Of a stretch of 64,000 nucleotides of DNA, positions 45,436-53,658 are shown one piece after another. The notes below the pieces were generated by a model. The model was not told the DNA's origin. It worked only from the letters and a program-made list of their open reading frames with translations, and made no database searches. The stretch lies in the NCBI GenBank assembly GCA_027307165.1, contig DAHUXM010000021.1:310001-374000 (forward strand), read 5' to 3'. Each line of letters opens with the position of its first letter. The stretch's first letter is position 1. The translations under genes and the position numbers were made by a program. The DNA comes from Gemmatimonadota bacterium. GTDB lineage: Bacteria; Gemmatimonadota; Gemmatimonadetes; Gemmatimonadales; Gemmatimonadaceae.

Positions 45436-47763
45436 TTACGGAGGAGTCGCGATTGATATCGGGGACACCACTTCTTTTTGCAGCGGCTTGTACCACTGGT
45501 CGTAGAGTATGTTTACCAGCAGGCCTAGCAATACAGTTCCGAGCACCAACCGGACAGCCACCCGGGCGCGTACCAATAGACTGAACGGCGTCCAAGTCGC
45601 GACGTAAGGCGCCCGCTTGCCATACTTGTGCGCTACCTCGATGCATACGAGTAGGTACAGCAGAATCAGCGGTGACCACCACCGCCACACACGAAGGACA
45701 GTTGCGATGTCAACGACATAGACCGCAGCTATGGCGCCGAGAATGGGCATGATCCATGGGAGCGCGACGTACCTCAACAAAAATCTCCAACGTGCATTGG
45801 TCTGCTTCTCCGTGTCGTCGCGCTGCCGCCGCTCGGTGACAAGCTGCTGTGCAAGCTGCTGTACCTCCGCCAGTTGTTGTTCTAACCGATCCTCGCGCCC
45901 CAAGCGTTCGGCGATCTCCGTTTCGTATCCGCTGAGCTGTGTAGCCTGCGCTTTGATCCGCTGGCCCGCGGATCGAAGATCAGATTCTGCTGATGCGGCG
46001 CGCGATCGCGCCTCTTCCTCCGCTGCGATCGCGGAGCGCCGGGCGTCAGCCAACTCAGCGTTGTGTTTCGCGAGTACCGCCGCCTCCTGCATAGCACGAT
46101 CACGTGCCTCTCCCACGTTCCTGACTTCAATGATTAGCTCGTTCTTGATTAGCTCGAGCTGCTCAGCCTCGTCCGGCTCCTGCTCGAGTTTCTGGCGCAG
46201 GGCACCGTTCACGAGGATGTGGGTGATCGTGGGTATCGATAGATCACCCACGTTCTCGTAGCGCGACAGAAGACCGAGGATCGCGAGCGTTGTATGCTCC
46301 GAGCGCGCGTCGAAGTCCGATGGGAAGAGTGATAACTGTAATCCTCCGAGAAGGGCCTGCTCCATGCCCTCGGTTCGCCCTGTCCAGAACTGAAGAATCT
46401 GGACGAGCGCCAACGGCTGCACACAAACGGGGATCCCGGTGCCGTTCCGCTTGTGTGCATCGAATGCGGTGAGCCGCAGATCTTCGGTAACTACCCAGTA
46501 TCCCGCGTCCGTCGGGGATTCGACGCGTGGCGGGCGTTTGTCATGGCAGAGATACCACAGCACGGTATCGTGTCGGATGCGGCCCCAAGACTTTGCTCGC
46601 GGTCCGAACTTCTCTTTCTCGAACCGCTCCTGAGCGGAGACGTCCGCAAGCACGTCATCACGGTTCTTGTAGCCCTCCGTCGCCGCGTTGTAAAGCTCGA
46701 TGCCCTCGTGGCGAAGGACAGACACCAAGTTCTCGGCGTAGGGCCCAAGAAAGTCGTCAGGTGTGAGCGTTCTTTCCGCCTTTGTCGCCGCTTCAGCGTA
46801 GGCCGCTGCCACATCCCCGAGATCACCAGTCGCGAGCGCCGCGTGCGCAAGCGTCTTCGATAACCGAAGTTGCTTTAGTGCGGCAAGCTCCGTTGAGATT
46901 GCCGCTCGGGTTTCGTCAACCGTGTCTGGAATCGCGTAGAGGCGAACGTCAACGCGGCCTGCGAGGCGTTTTGTTAGGTCGAGAAGCAATTGCGCGGCTC
47001 CTCGGCGCCCCTCACCGTGCAAACCAAGGATCGAAAGGAGCACGTTCGTATCAAGGAAGAGCACGAACGTCGGCTGCATGCAGGCGACGCGGTCGAGCTC
47101 GGCCAAGGTGCCACTACTGAGTTGGCTTGCTTCTGCTACGAAATACACGTCCATCAGGTGCAGCAGGTACCGACGAACATCCGCATCACTCGGGTCCAAA
47201 AAGCGGGAAATCGCCTCCCGCATTGCCGCATGGCCGTCGTGCGGAATGCCGCTAAGGAACCTCGCGAGATCGCTTCCAGCTAACCAGTCGTGGTAGTTTC
47301 CGCTGATAAGCTCGTACGTACGAGCGCCGAGCGAACACACAGTCGGCGTGAGCCACTGCTCAACGAACCGGTCCCATGTGGCATCGGGATCAAGCGTGAG
47401 TCCGGCATCGACAAGCTCCCTGATAAACTTTGCTTTCGTCGCAGCCTGCAAAGCTCGCCCCGCTTCGCGTTCGGCAGCCAGCAACCCCAGCATCTCCTCG
47501 GAGACCTTTAGCGTGCCTGAGGGGAGCGTGACGACGGACCCTGCGCTTCTGAGTCGGACCAATTGACGTTGGACTTGATTAGCGGCCAATCCAACGCCGT
47601 GACGTTGGCGTATCTCGCCTGCAACGTCATCCGGATGGAGGGGACGGTCCGAAAGCCATATTGCGACCAACACGAGGCGCTCCATAGCCCGCTCCCACCA
47701 GCCGTCCTCGTTGAGCTGGACGTGGTGCACGAGCGAAACGACTTCCTGCGGGAGCGACGACAC
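45436..47763 (-). CDS. PIN-domain nuclease with coiled coil and three C-terminal membrane helices
   Basis: A 775-residue protein from GTG 47763, which has GGAG seven bases upstream; the open frame continues 80 codons further but looks noncoding. A winged-helix-like N-terminus (about 20-90: LHPDDVAGEIRQRHGVGL) is followed by a PIN core: VLFLDTNVLLSIL (Asp238), DTVDETRA (Glu284), RHDTVLWYLC (Asp399) and YWVVTEDLRL (Asp428), the acidic quartet of PIN RNases. A coiled coil (about 540-655) leads to helices YVALPWIMPILGAIAAVYVV, PLILLYLLVCIEVAHK and LVLGTVLLGLLVNILYD. It is convergent with the giant GHKL gene. A membrane-tethered nuclease effector is plausible, but inferred. Confidence 0.72.
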   Translation of the reverse strand: MSSLPQEVVSLVHHVQLNEDGWWERAMERLVLVAIWLSDRPLHPDDVAGEIRQRHGVGLAANQVQRQLVRLRSAGSVVTLPSGTLKVSEEMLGLLAAEREAGRALQAATKAKFIRELVDAGLTLDPDATWDRFVEQWLTPTVCSLGARTYELISGNYHDWLAGSDLARFLSGIPHDGHAAMREAISRFLDPSDADVRRYLLHLMDVYFVAEASQLSSGTLAELDRVACMQPTFVLFLDTNVLLSILGLHGEGRRGAAQLLLDLTKRLAGRVDVRLYAIPDTVDETRAAISTELAALKQLRLSKTLAHAALATGDLGDVAAAYAEAATKAERTLTPDDFLGPYAENLVSVLRHEGIELYNAATEGYKNRDDVLADVSAQERFEKEKFGPRAKSWGRIRHDTVLWYLCHDKRPPRVESPTDAGYWVVTEDLRLTAFDAHKRNGTGIPVCVQPLALVQILQFWTGRTEGMEQALLGGLQLSLFPSDFDARSEHTTLAILGLLSRYENVGDLSIPTITHILVNGALRQKLEQEPDEAEQLELIKNELIIEVRNVGEARDRAMQEAAVLAKHNAELADARRSAIAAEEEARSRAASAESDLRSAGQRIKAQATQLSGYETEIAERLGREDRLEQQLAEVQQLAQQLVTERRQRDDTEKQTNARWRFLLRYVALPWIMPILGAIAAVYVVDIATVLRVWRWWSPLILLYLLVCIEVAHKYGKRAPYVATWTPFSLLVRARVAVRLVLGTVLLGLLVNILYDQWYKPLQKEVVSPISIATPP

Positions 47764-48376
47764 CAATGATCTCCAAAGCTGCGAGAAAGTTCTGCTACGG
47801 CTGAGAAACGCACAAAGATACCCCGTCCAACGCGGCGCGGCGACGAGTGCATACACCCGCGGTTCATCCGGACGCTGGGCCTTGGGGTCGGGAGCGTGGG
47901 CGGGAGTGTCAGATCGAAATTTGCGCTGATGGATCCGTAGAAGGGGGGAACGCGGGTTGCGACACGCTCGCCGGGTCCGTCGGCCCACCTGCGTCCCAGC
48001 CACGTGCGCGAGGAAGGGAGGCAGTTCGCCGTCGGCATCATTGTTCCCCGGCCAACTCCCGGGGGTTCGATGTACTACAGCGAACAGTTGAACTCCGCAA
48101 AGTTTTCGACGAGCTGCGGAGGATTACCGAGCTGGGTGCATCCGGGCGCGTCACTGTGAATGCTCGCCGCAGGCTCGAGTCTCTGGCCGAGCGAGCCGTC
48201 GCCGAGCAGATTTCTGACTGCTTTCTCCGCGTCACTTGCGCGGGCGGCGGCGGCGGGCAGTTTGGCCACGAGCATCTGGAGACGATTGAGCGATGTGCAG
48301 AGGTAAGCGAAGCTGTATTGCCCTTGGCTCGCCTGAGGGTTGGAGTCGGGAAGCACCTCTCAGGCCGCCGGAATGG
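47764..48376. other. Divergent interval between PIN-TM and HNH genes
   Basis: About 610 bases. Overlapping frames on both strands have some protein character: plus 47847-48545 (ELRRITELGASGRVTVNARR) and minus 48075-48356 (NRLQMLVAKLPAAAARASDA). Neither has a good start or family match, and they exclude each other. Promoters for both flanking genes should lie here. Confidence 0.4.
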
Positions 48377-48991
48377 ATGTGGAGTGAGGTGGGCGCGTTC
48401 TCCCGCGCCGCGCGTATGGCAGCGGACGGAAACGTCGCTGCAGCGCGCGACGGATTCCGCGCTTTGCGCGAAAACGAGGCGCGCGAGTGGTTCGTCGAGC
48501 ACGCCCAAGTCGCGGGGATTCATCGTGCACGGGTGCTTGGGCTAGTGCGGCCAGTGTCCAGCAGCAATGCGTCGCGCACGCAGCCGAGACAGCGCACGCC
48601 GGCCGCAGTACGCCGCCGCGTTTGGGAGCGCGACCGATACCATTGCCGCTACTGTGCGCTGCCGACGATCAACGAGCAGGTGCGCGCTGCTCTTCAAGGA
48701 ATCGTCGGCGCCGACGTCATCACGTGGGGCGGCACGAATGCGGTGCGCCACGGCATCGCATTCGTTGCGCGCCCCGAGTACGACCACGTGGAGCCCGTGT
48801 CGCTCGGCGGAGCTAACGACGAGACGAACCTTGTAACAGCGTGCCCGGGCTGCAACTACGGGAAAGACCGGTTCACGCTCCAGGAGATCGGACTCGACGA
48901 TCCGCGCTCTCGCCCGCCCCTGTCGTCGGATTGGGACGGCCTGACATCGCTGCTAACGGCGTTGCGGTCGATCGCGACCAGCGTCCGTTGA
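48377..48991 (+). CDS. HNH endonuclease
   Basis: About 204 residues from ATG 48377 (an in-frame start at 48293 would add 28 poorly coding residues). The HNH core is RRRVWERDRYHCRYC, then EYDHVEPVSLGGANDETNLV and ACPGCNYGKDRFTLQE, with Cys pairs, the DH step and the N residue of the fold intact. The N-terminal helix-rich region (AARDGFRALRENEAREWFVE) is unrecognised. The next gene is a DUF6998 protein 13 bases downstream. It may be a restriction-like or homing-type nuclease of the element. Confidence 0.78.
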   Translation: MWSEVGAFSRAARMAADGNVAAARDGFRALRENEAREWFVEHAQVAGIHRARVLGLVRPVSSSNASRTQPRQRTPAAVRRRVWERDRYHCRYCALPTINEQVRAALQGIVGADVITWGGTNAVRHGIAFVARPEYDHVEPVSLGGANDETNLVTACPGCNYGKDRFTLQEIGLDDPRSRPPLSSDWDGLTSLLTALRSIATSVR

Positions 48992-49004
48992 ACGCGGTGC
49001 GGAC

Positions 49005-49502
49005 TTGAGCCGCGAAGCGCCGACGAGCGCCGCCCCGGACGTCTGCCAGGCTGTCGATGTTGAGCAGGTACCCGCGCTGGTGCGTGAACTCTACGTCACG
49101 GCGGCCAAGCTGGAGGCGTTGTTTCCGACGCGCCGCTTCACGCTCGACGGGCACCTTGTCGGCAGTATCGGCGAAGTGATCGCGAGCGCATGGTACGGTC
49201 TTGAGTTGCTGCCCGCATCGACAGAAGCGCATGATGCTCGCTCACGGGATGGACGACTGGTTCAGGTTAAGGCGACGCAGCGGATGATGATCGGGCTGAC
49301 TGCCTGCCCCGAGCACTTAATTGTGCTGCGCTTGCTCTCTGATGGTACCGCGGAGGAGGTATACAATGGCCCCGGTGACCGTGCGTGGGTGCGCGTCGGG
49401 CCGAGGCAGAAGACGTCACTATGTCACATCTCAGTAACTACCCTGAGAACGCTGATGGCGGGTGTTCCGGATGAGGCCAAGTTGGCGCGGCTTCGCAGGT
49501 AG
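49005..49502 (+). CDS. DUF6998-type PD-(D/E)XK-like protein
   Basis: A 165-residue protein (TTG start) with the family pattern VGSIGEVIASAWYGLELLP, STEAHDA..DGRLVQVKAT and HLIVLRLLSDGTAEEVYNGPG. Glu in GEVIA, Asp in HDAR and the QVKAT lysine form a PD-(D/E)XK-like constellation. The family is found beside restriction systems and in mobile elements; function not established. It follows the HNH gene after 13 bases and probably shares its transcript. Confidence 0.7.
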   Translation: MSREAPTSAAPDVCQAVDVEQVPALVRELYVTAAKLEALFPTRRFTLDGHLVGSIGEVIASAWYGLELLPASTEAHDARSRDGRLVQVKATQRMMIGLTACPEHLIVLRLLSDGTAEEVYNGPGDRAWVRVGPRQKTSLCHISVTTLRTLMAGVPDEAKLARLRR

Positions 49503-49807
49503 CCGCGCTCGGTGTCTCCGCGTCACCGGAACTGGAGCCGGTGCGGGCGAATCATTGTAACCGTTATGCGATCGCTCGGCGGCGGCGGAACACTTCAAGA
49601 GCACCGCCATTTGGCAACACCAGCAGGTGCCTTCGGCACGAGTCCGTATTCGCGGACCCAGGAAATCGTCCAATACGACCGCGTGACGCGTTCACCGGCG
49701 TGCGCTTGAGCGCACCCGTAAATCCGGGGTCGAAGTCCCCTGGCAAAACAGTACCAACGCCCCAAATCCGTTTCCTAGTTCAGTGCTCCCACTGCGTCGC
49801 CCGTTGG
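49503..49807. other. Gap before the XRE regulator
   Basis: About 300 bases between convergent genes; only short Arg/Pro-rich frames on both strands. No recognised hairpin. Nothing to report. Confidence 0.35.
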
Positions 49808-50029
49808 TTAAGGCGGGGGAAAGACGTCGCCCACCGGTCGTTCGATGAGCCGCGCGATCTTTGATTTGAGCGCAACCGACCCGTTGCGCTTTCCGTGCAA
49901 GACGAGCCACCAGTGGTTGTATGATACGGCGCACTCTTGCGCGACTTTCGTCATCGTGGTCTGGCGGAGCACTACAGCGGCTTTTACCGCGGCGAGCCGC
50001 TCTAGAGGGGTCATTGACCGGGATCGCAT
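49808..50029 (-). CDS. Small XRE/Cro-like DNA-binding protein
   Basis: A 73-residue protein: MTPLERLAAVKAAVVLRQTT, then the helix-turn-helix MTKVAQECAVSYNHWWLVLHGKRN and a C-terminal helix SKIARLIERPVGDVF. The shape matches short Cro/CI-type regulators from phages, where QECAVSYNHWWLV is the recognition region and the ending VGDVFPP is typical. The only recognised repressor-like gene of the element, located 450 bases from attR. Probably controls element gene expression or copy number. Confidence 0.65.
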   Translation of the reverse strand: MRSRSMTPLERLAAVKAAVVLRQTTMTKVAQECAVSYNHWWLVLHGKRNGSVALKSKIARLIERPVGDVFPPP

Positions 50030-50484
50030 CGGTAGTAAACATCCAGCGGCTAGCGGTTGCTAGGCGAACAACGCGGAAGATAATCGGCAGTAGCTGACGC
50101 TGTGTTCTTACGCGCTTAATCGAGTGTCGCGCGCCTGCTATCCTGCCAACAGACAGGATCACCGTCTAGCCGGCTCTCCGCGTCACACCATTGATTTGTT
50201 CCCGCGATTCACTGGATGCCTTAAGAGGTACGTGAGGGTACGGTGCATCCGCCTCGCGGGAGCGCTGGTTGCACGTTATAATGTTTGGCTACGCTACGAG
50301 GCCGGATCATCCCGGGAACTGCCAGGACGAGTGGGGCAAAAACGGGGCAGAGGCTGGTCCGGATCAGCCGAGATATGACCGGACGTGCCGAGACATGCCG
50401 AGGCACGTTCTCGACGAGCCGAGCAGTGTATGTTGGTTTGTAGCAATGAGATATACAGTGCAAAGTGAAGCGTAGCAACGGTTT
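50030..50484. other. Element right end, with possible arm sites
   Basis: No gene. GCCGAG occurs four times between about 50365 and 50425 and CATGCCGAG/TGCCGAGA variants repeat there; together with the 18-bp motif at 50332-50349 this looks like a cluster of protein-binding sites beside attR. GAGATATACAG at about 50448-50458 could be a -10 region supplying the tRNA with an element-borne promoter; the -35 is poor. Confidence 0.4.
50332..50349 (+). promoter_or_regulatory. Possible integrase arm-type site, right
   Basis: TGGGGCAAAAACGGGGCA, matching the left-end motif at 21269-21286 in 15 of 18 positions and in the same orientation, 135 bases inside attR. Role inferred. Confidence 0.4.
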
Positions 50485-50524
50485 GCCCCCGTAGCTCAGG
50501 TGGATAGAGCAGCAGTTTCCTAAA
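50485..50524. repeat. attR: direct repeat copy within the intact tRNA
   Basis: Identical to 21177-21216. The crossover must have occurred within these 40 bases, so the first 40 bases of the functional tRNA most likely came with the element. Confidence 0.9.
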
Positions 50525-50558
50525 CTGTTGGCCGCGTGTTCGAGTCACGCCGGGGGCA
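50485..50558 (+). tRNA. tRNA-Arg (anticodon CCT)
   Basis: A 74-base cloverleaf: acceptor GCCCCCG/CGGGGGC, D arm GCTC-AGGTGGATA-GAGC, anticodon stem GCAGT/ACTGT with loop TTCCTAA (anticodon CCT), variable TGGCC, T arm GCGTG-TTCGAGT-CACGC, discriminator A. CCA is not encoded. All stems pair fully. It reads rare AGG codons. It is the integration site of the element, reconstituted at the right junction. Confidence 0.95.
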
Positions 50559-50685
50559 TTGCCTTACCACGTGCGTCAACTGTCGCTGTGCGAAGCTGTC
50601 AGCGGCGACCCACGGTGGGTGAGCGCCCTGTGCTGATCAAGGGCCTCGTTCCCGGGCTCGTCTCGACGCTGTTAGCGGCGCGCAC

Positions 50686-50898
50686 TCAAGCGCGGCTGAG
50701 TGCCTTGCCTGAGTGGTGTACGATGGCTGGTTCGCCAGGATGGTGGTCAGTCTGGCGCACGCTGTACATCGTGTTATCTGCGTTGGTTCCCAATTTGTGC
50801 ACACCGGTTACTGTGCCATGGCCGATGGCGCTGCGGTAATGCCATGATACTTTGGTGCCAACGGGGATTGTCTCGAACGCCTTTGTTTCCTTAGTCAT
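50686..50898 (-). CDS. DUF2945 (hypervirulence-associated, TUDOR-like) protein
   Basis: A 70-residue protein: VGTKVSWHYRSAIGHGTVTG, SVRQTDHHPGEPAIVHHSGKAL. This is the DUF2945 fold, a small SH3/Tudor-like barrel widespread in bacteria, of unknown role. A second copy lies at 63732-63953 on the same strand. First chromosomal gene after the element. Confidence 0.75.
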   Translation of the reverse strand: MTKETKAFETIPVGTKVSWHYRSAIGHGTVTGVHKLGTNADNTMYSVRQTDHHPGEPAIVHHSGKALSRA

Positions 50899-51044
50899 AT
50901 CATCACTCCCTCACGGCTGACGTACTCGCATTTTCCCAGCCACCTGGCATCGCATGCACGGACTCGATCGCCAAGCGCGTGGCGCATCGCTTGCCCCGGC
51001 ATTGCGCGCGTCGCGGACAGGGCACGCGGGCACTCGATATTGCG

Positions 51045-51596
51045 CTAGAACGCCAGGCCAAGCACCACGCGCGCCGTCGGCAGCCCATCGGCAGAACCGG
51101 AAGTCTTGCTGCCGAAAAGGCGTTTTGCACCGACTCCCGCTCCAACTACGAACCGGCGTGATGGCCCGAGCAGCCAGTTGTAGTCCAGCTCGAAACCGGC
51201 GGTGGGACGGTCGGTCGCGCTGTTGTCGCACACGTCGAAACACAGAATGTCACCGCTCACGTGCGTCACGCCGGCGGACAGTGCGACGGAAAAACCGTCT
51301 GGTGCGTGCTCCGACGGATAATACCGGAGCTTGACTTCACCGGTGACGTACTTGAAGTCGGTCGGAGCGTAATACGTTCCCGCAAACCCAACGCTCGCGC
51401 TCCGCGACAGCGCGTGCTCGTATTCACCGCTGAAGAAGCTGAACACGACCCCGAAGGGATTGATCACGGCCACGTCTCCTCGTGCCGTATCGGGAGCGAC
51501 GGTGGTGCCGGCCGTTGCCTGCGCACCAAGAGCCGACGAGGAAACGACTACGAGTGCGGTGGCAAGCGCGAGACGCGTGCAGAGGTTCGTACGCAT
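51045..51596 (-). CDS. Outer-membrane beta-barrel protein
   Basis: About 183 residues from ATG 51596, chosen because a signal peptide follows (LALATALVVVSSSALGAQA) and GGAG lies six bases upstream; the frame is open for 87 more codons but these lack coding character. Alternating beta strands (VGFAGTYYAP, VTGEVKLRYYP, FSVALSAGVTHVSG, VVGAGVGAKRLFG) end in the C-terminal VVLGLAF typical of barrel insertion signals. OmpA-like or OMP_b-brl family; ligand unknown. Confidence 0.75.
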   Translation of the reverse strand: MRTNLCTRLALATALVVVSSSALGAQATAGTTVAPDTARGDVAVINPFGVVFSFFSGEYEHALSRSASVGFAGTYYAPTDFKYVTGEVKLRYYPSEHAPDGFSVALSAGVTHVSGDILCFDVCDNSATDRPTAGFELDYNWLLGPSRRFVVGAGVGAKRLFGSKTSGSADGLPTARVVLGLAF

Positions 51597-51792
51597 GAAT
51601 CTCCGTGATGAGAATGCAGCATGAGCGAACGCAGTCCAGCCGACGTCGCACGCTCGCACGTCGGTCGCCAGAATATAGCGGGCCATTGCCGGAACGATAG
51701 CAGGAAAATGAAACACCGACTTTTGCCCGTCGACGACCTCGTCGATCGACGCCGTCCGAGGTGAGGCACCCCGCTCAGCAGCGGTGGGTTGA

Positions 51793-52026
51793 TCAGAGTC
51801 CGTTCGTCTCCATCTCGGCGCGACGGCATCCCAGCACGGTCGCGCGCGTCGCATCACTCATCGCGCGGTCGATCACTCGAGTGATCACGCTCATTTGACC
51901 CAACAGCAGCGGGTAAAACGCAGCGTACGGGGCGACTTCGGCGGTTCGCGCCGCGTGAATTCTACGTGCAGCCTCAACGACACTTTCGGAGGCGGCCGGT
52001 CGGTTTGGCTCCATGTCAGGTTCCAA
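51793..52026 (-). CDS. Possible small protein, 77 residues
   Basis: Reads VVEAARRIHAARTAEVAP and YAAFYPLLLGQMSVITRVID; helix-forming, no family. It lies in a ~540-base interval between the outer-membrane protein and the MerA-like gene, both on the same strand. Coding status is uncertain; no clear ribosome site. The rest of this interval (51597-51792, 52027-52140) shows nothing. Confidence 0.3.
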   Translation of the reverse strand: MEPDMEPNRPAASESVVEAARRIHAARTAEVAPYAAFYPLLLGQMSVITRVIDRAMSDATRATVLGCRRAEMETNGL

Positions 52027-52140
52027 TGTGGTTCGGGTCGGGGTTGTGGCTCCGGATCGGACGGGATCGACGGCGCCGGACTCGTGTTACGTGAGAGCAG
52101 CGCACGCGACGGGCATAGTGCTCGGTCGTGTTTTGGAGCC

Positions 52141-53658
52141 TCATCTCTGGAGCCACCGTCGAAGCAGCGACGGGATCGCTCTCCTCACACGCGTTCGGCT
52201 GAAAGCGTCCGCTGCCAGTTTGATTCCCTCCGCCTGGGTGCCGTACGAGTGCATGGTGTGAGCGATGGTTTCCAGCCCGATCCCGGTGACCATCGCGAGA
52301 GTAATCTCGTTGATCATCTCGCCCGCGTGCCGGGCGACGATGGTCGCGCCGAGTATGCGGTCCGTTCGCTCCTTCACGTGAATCTTCACGACGCCCATCT
52401 CGTCATCGTCCGTGATCGCGCGATCCACATCGTGCATCGGGATGGTGAATGTCTTGACGGGGATCTTTCGCTCCAGTGCCTGACGCACGTAAAGGCCGAC
52501 ATGCGCGATTTCCGGGTCGGTGTACGTGCACCATGGAATCACGAGCGCGCTGACCCGTCGGCGGCCATACGACAGTGCGTTCCGAATGGCGAGGCGCGCC
52601 GACGCATCGGCCGTGTGATTGAACTTGTCCGCGAGGCAGGCATCGCCAGCCGCATAGATGCGCCGGTTGTCGGTCCGCAGGAAATCGTCCACGTGTACGC
52701 CGATCGTATTGTCGTAGCTCACGCCGGCGGCCTCCAGGTTCAGCTCATCGACATTGGGTACACGCCCCGTGCCTGTCAGGATCGCATCGACCGTTACTGT
52801 GCTCGTCTCGCCGTCGGTTACCAGATCGACGACCTTCTGCCCATTTTCCACTCTGACACAGACGGCCCTGGCGTTGAGCCTCACTTCCATTCCGTCGCGC
52901 GCGAATGATTCCGCCAGGATTTGCGCCGCATCACGTTCCTCCCGAGGAAGAAACAACGGGCGCTCCTGCGCGATGATGGTCTCCACGCCGAGGCGGCAGA
53001 ACGCCTGCGCCATTTCGCAGCCGAGCGGACCGCCGCCGATGACAAGTAATCGCCGTGGCGCCTGGGTGAGATCGAAGACAGTCTCGTTGGTGAAGTATCC
53101 GGCGTCGGCGAGACCCGGAATCGACGGTGTGTCGGGCCGCGCTCCGGTCGCGACGAGGGCCTTTTTGAAGCGAAATCGAGTTCCATCCACTGCCAGCGTA
53201 TCGGTACCAGTAAAGCGCGCATCACCGAAGAAGACATCCACGTTCGCAGCAACCAGTCGGCGCACCGATTCTTCGCGACTGATGCGTGCTCGTATTCCGC
53301 GCATTCGTCGCATCACCGCAGCGAAATCGACGCGAATGTCGAGCGGCACCTGCGCGCCGTACTGCTCTCCATTGCGCATCTCGGCGTACAGCCGCGACGT
53401 GCGAATGATGGACTTGGATGGCACGCAGCCGACGTTGAGGCAGGTGCCGCCAACCAATCCGTGCTCGATCAGTGCGACGCGCGCGCCCAGCGCCGCCGCT
53501 TCGTATGCCGCGACCCGACCTGCAGTACCGCCGCCGATGACCACGAGGCCGTAACGGTCCGCCGGCGGTGGATTGTGCCACTCCGGCGGACGCACGTTGT
53601 CCAATCGCTCGCGCTCGAACGCGTCCTGCGGAGCGGTAGTCGTATTCAACTCAGCCAC
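52141..53658 (-). CDS. MerA-like pyridine nucleotide-disulfide oxidoreductase
   Basis: About 505 residues. FAD-binding VVIGGGTAGRVAAYEAAALG, the redox-active disulfide GGTCLNVGCVPSK, the NAD domain LLVIGGGPLGCEMAQAF, IYAAGDAC and the dimerisation domain HVGLYVRQAL are all present. A GTG start at 53658 (VAELNTT) overlaps the stop of the upstream gene by 13 bases. It belongs to the mercuric reductase / lipoamide dehydrogenase group but has no N-terminal HMA domain and no visible C-terminal vicinal Cys pair, so mercury reduction is unlikely. The C-terminus ends HTMHSYGTQAEGIKLAA. Confidence 0.88.
   Translation of the reverse strand: MAELNTTTAPQDAFERERLDNVRPPEWHNPPPADRYGLVVIGGGTAGRVAAYEAAALGARVALIEHGLVGGTCLNVGCVPSKSIIRTSRLYAEMRNGEQYGAQVPLDIRVDFAAVMRRMRGIRARISREESVRRLVAANVDVFFGDARFTGTDTLAVDGTRFRFKKALVATGARPDTPSIPGLADAGYFTNETVFDLTQAPRRLLVIGGGPLGCEMAQAFCRLGVETIIAQERPLFLPREERDAAQILAESFARDGMEVRLNARAVCVRVENGQKVVDLVTDGETSTVTVDAILTGTGRVPNVDELNLEAAGVSYDNTIGVHVDDFLRTDNRRIYAAGDACLADKFNHTADASARLAIRNALSYGRRRVSALVIPWCTYTDPEIAHVGLYVRQALERKIPVKTFTIPMHDVDRAITDDDEMGVVKIHVKERTDRILGATIVARHAGEMINEITLAMVTGIGLETIAHTMHSYGTQAEGIKLAADAFSRTRVRRAIPSLLRRWLQR

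Larger units (their letters stand above)
21177..50524. mobile_element. Integrated mobile element in tRNA-Arg(CCT)
   Basis: A 40-bp perfect direct repeat (21177-21216 and 50485-50524) bounds about 29.3 kb. The repeat is the 5' half of tRNA-Arg(CCT) from the acceptor to the anticodon loop; the complete tRNA is at the right end. Inside are a tyrosine integrase, an excisionase-like gene, an initiator/DnaB/RusA replication module, an XRE regulator, a BamHI-type R-M pair, a serine recombinase, and several nuclease or ATPase genes of defence type. No virion or conjugation genes were recognised. The best reading is a satellite-like or plasmid-like integrative element carrying defence cargo. Confidence 0.85.

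Noticed and set aside
48075-48356. 93-codon minus-strand frame and its plus-strand rival (47847-48545)
   Set aside because: They exclude each other and neither has a convincing start or family.
21177-50524. Complete prophage or ICE
   Set aside because: No capsid, portal, terminase, tail, lysis, relaxase or type IV secretion genes were recognised, so only a satellite-like or plasmid-like element is claimed.
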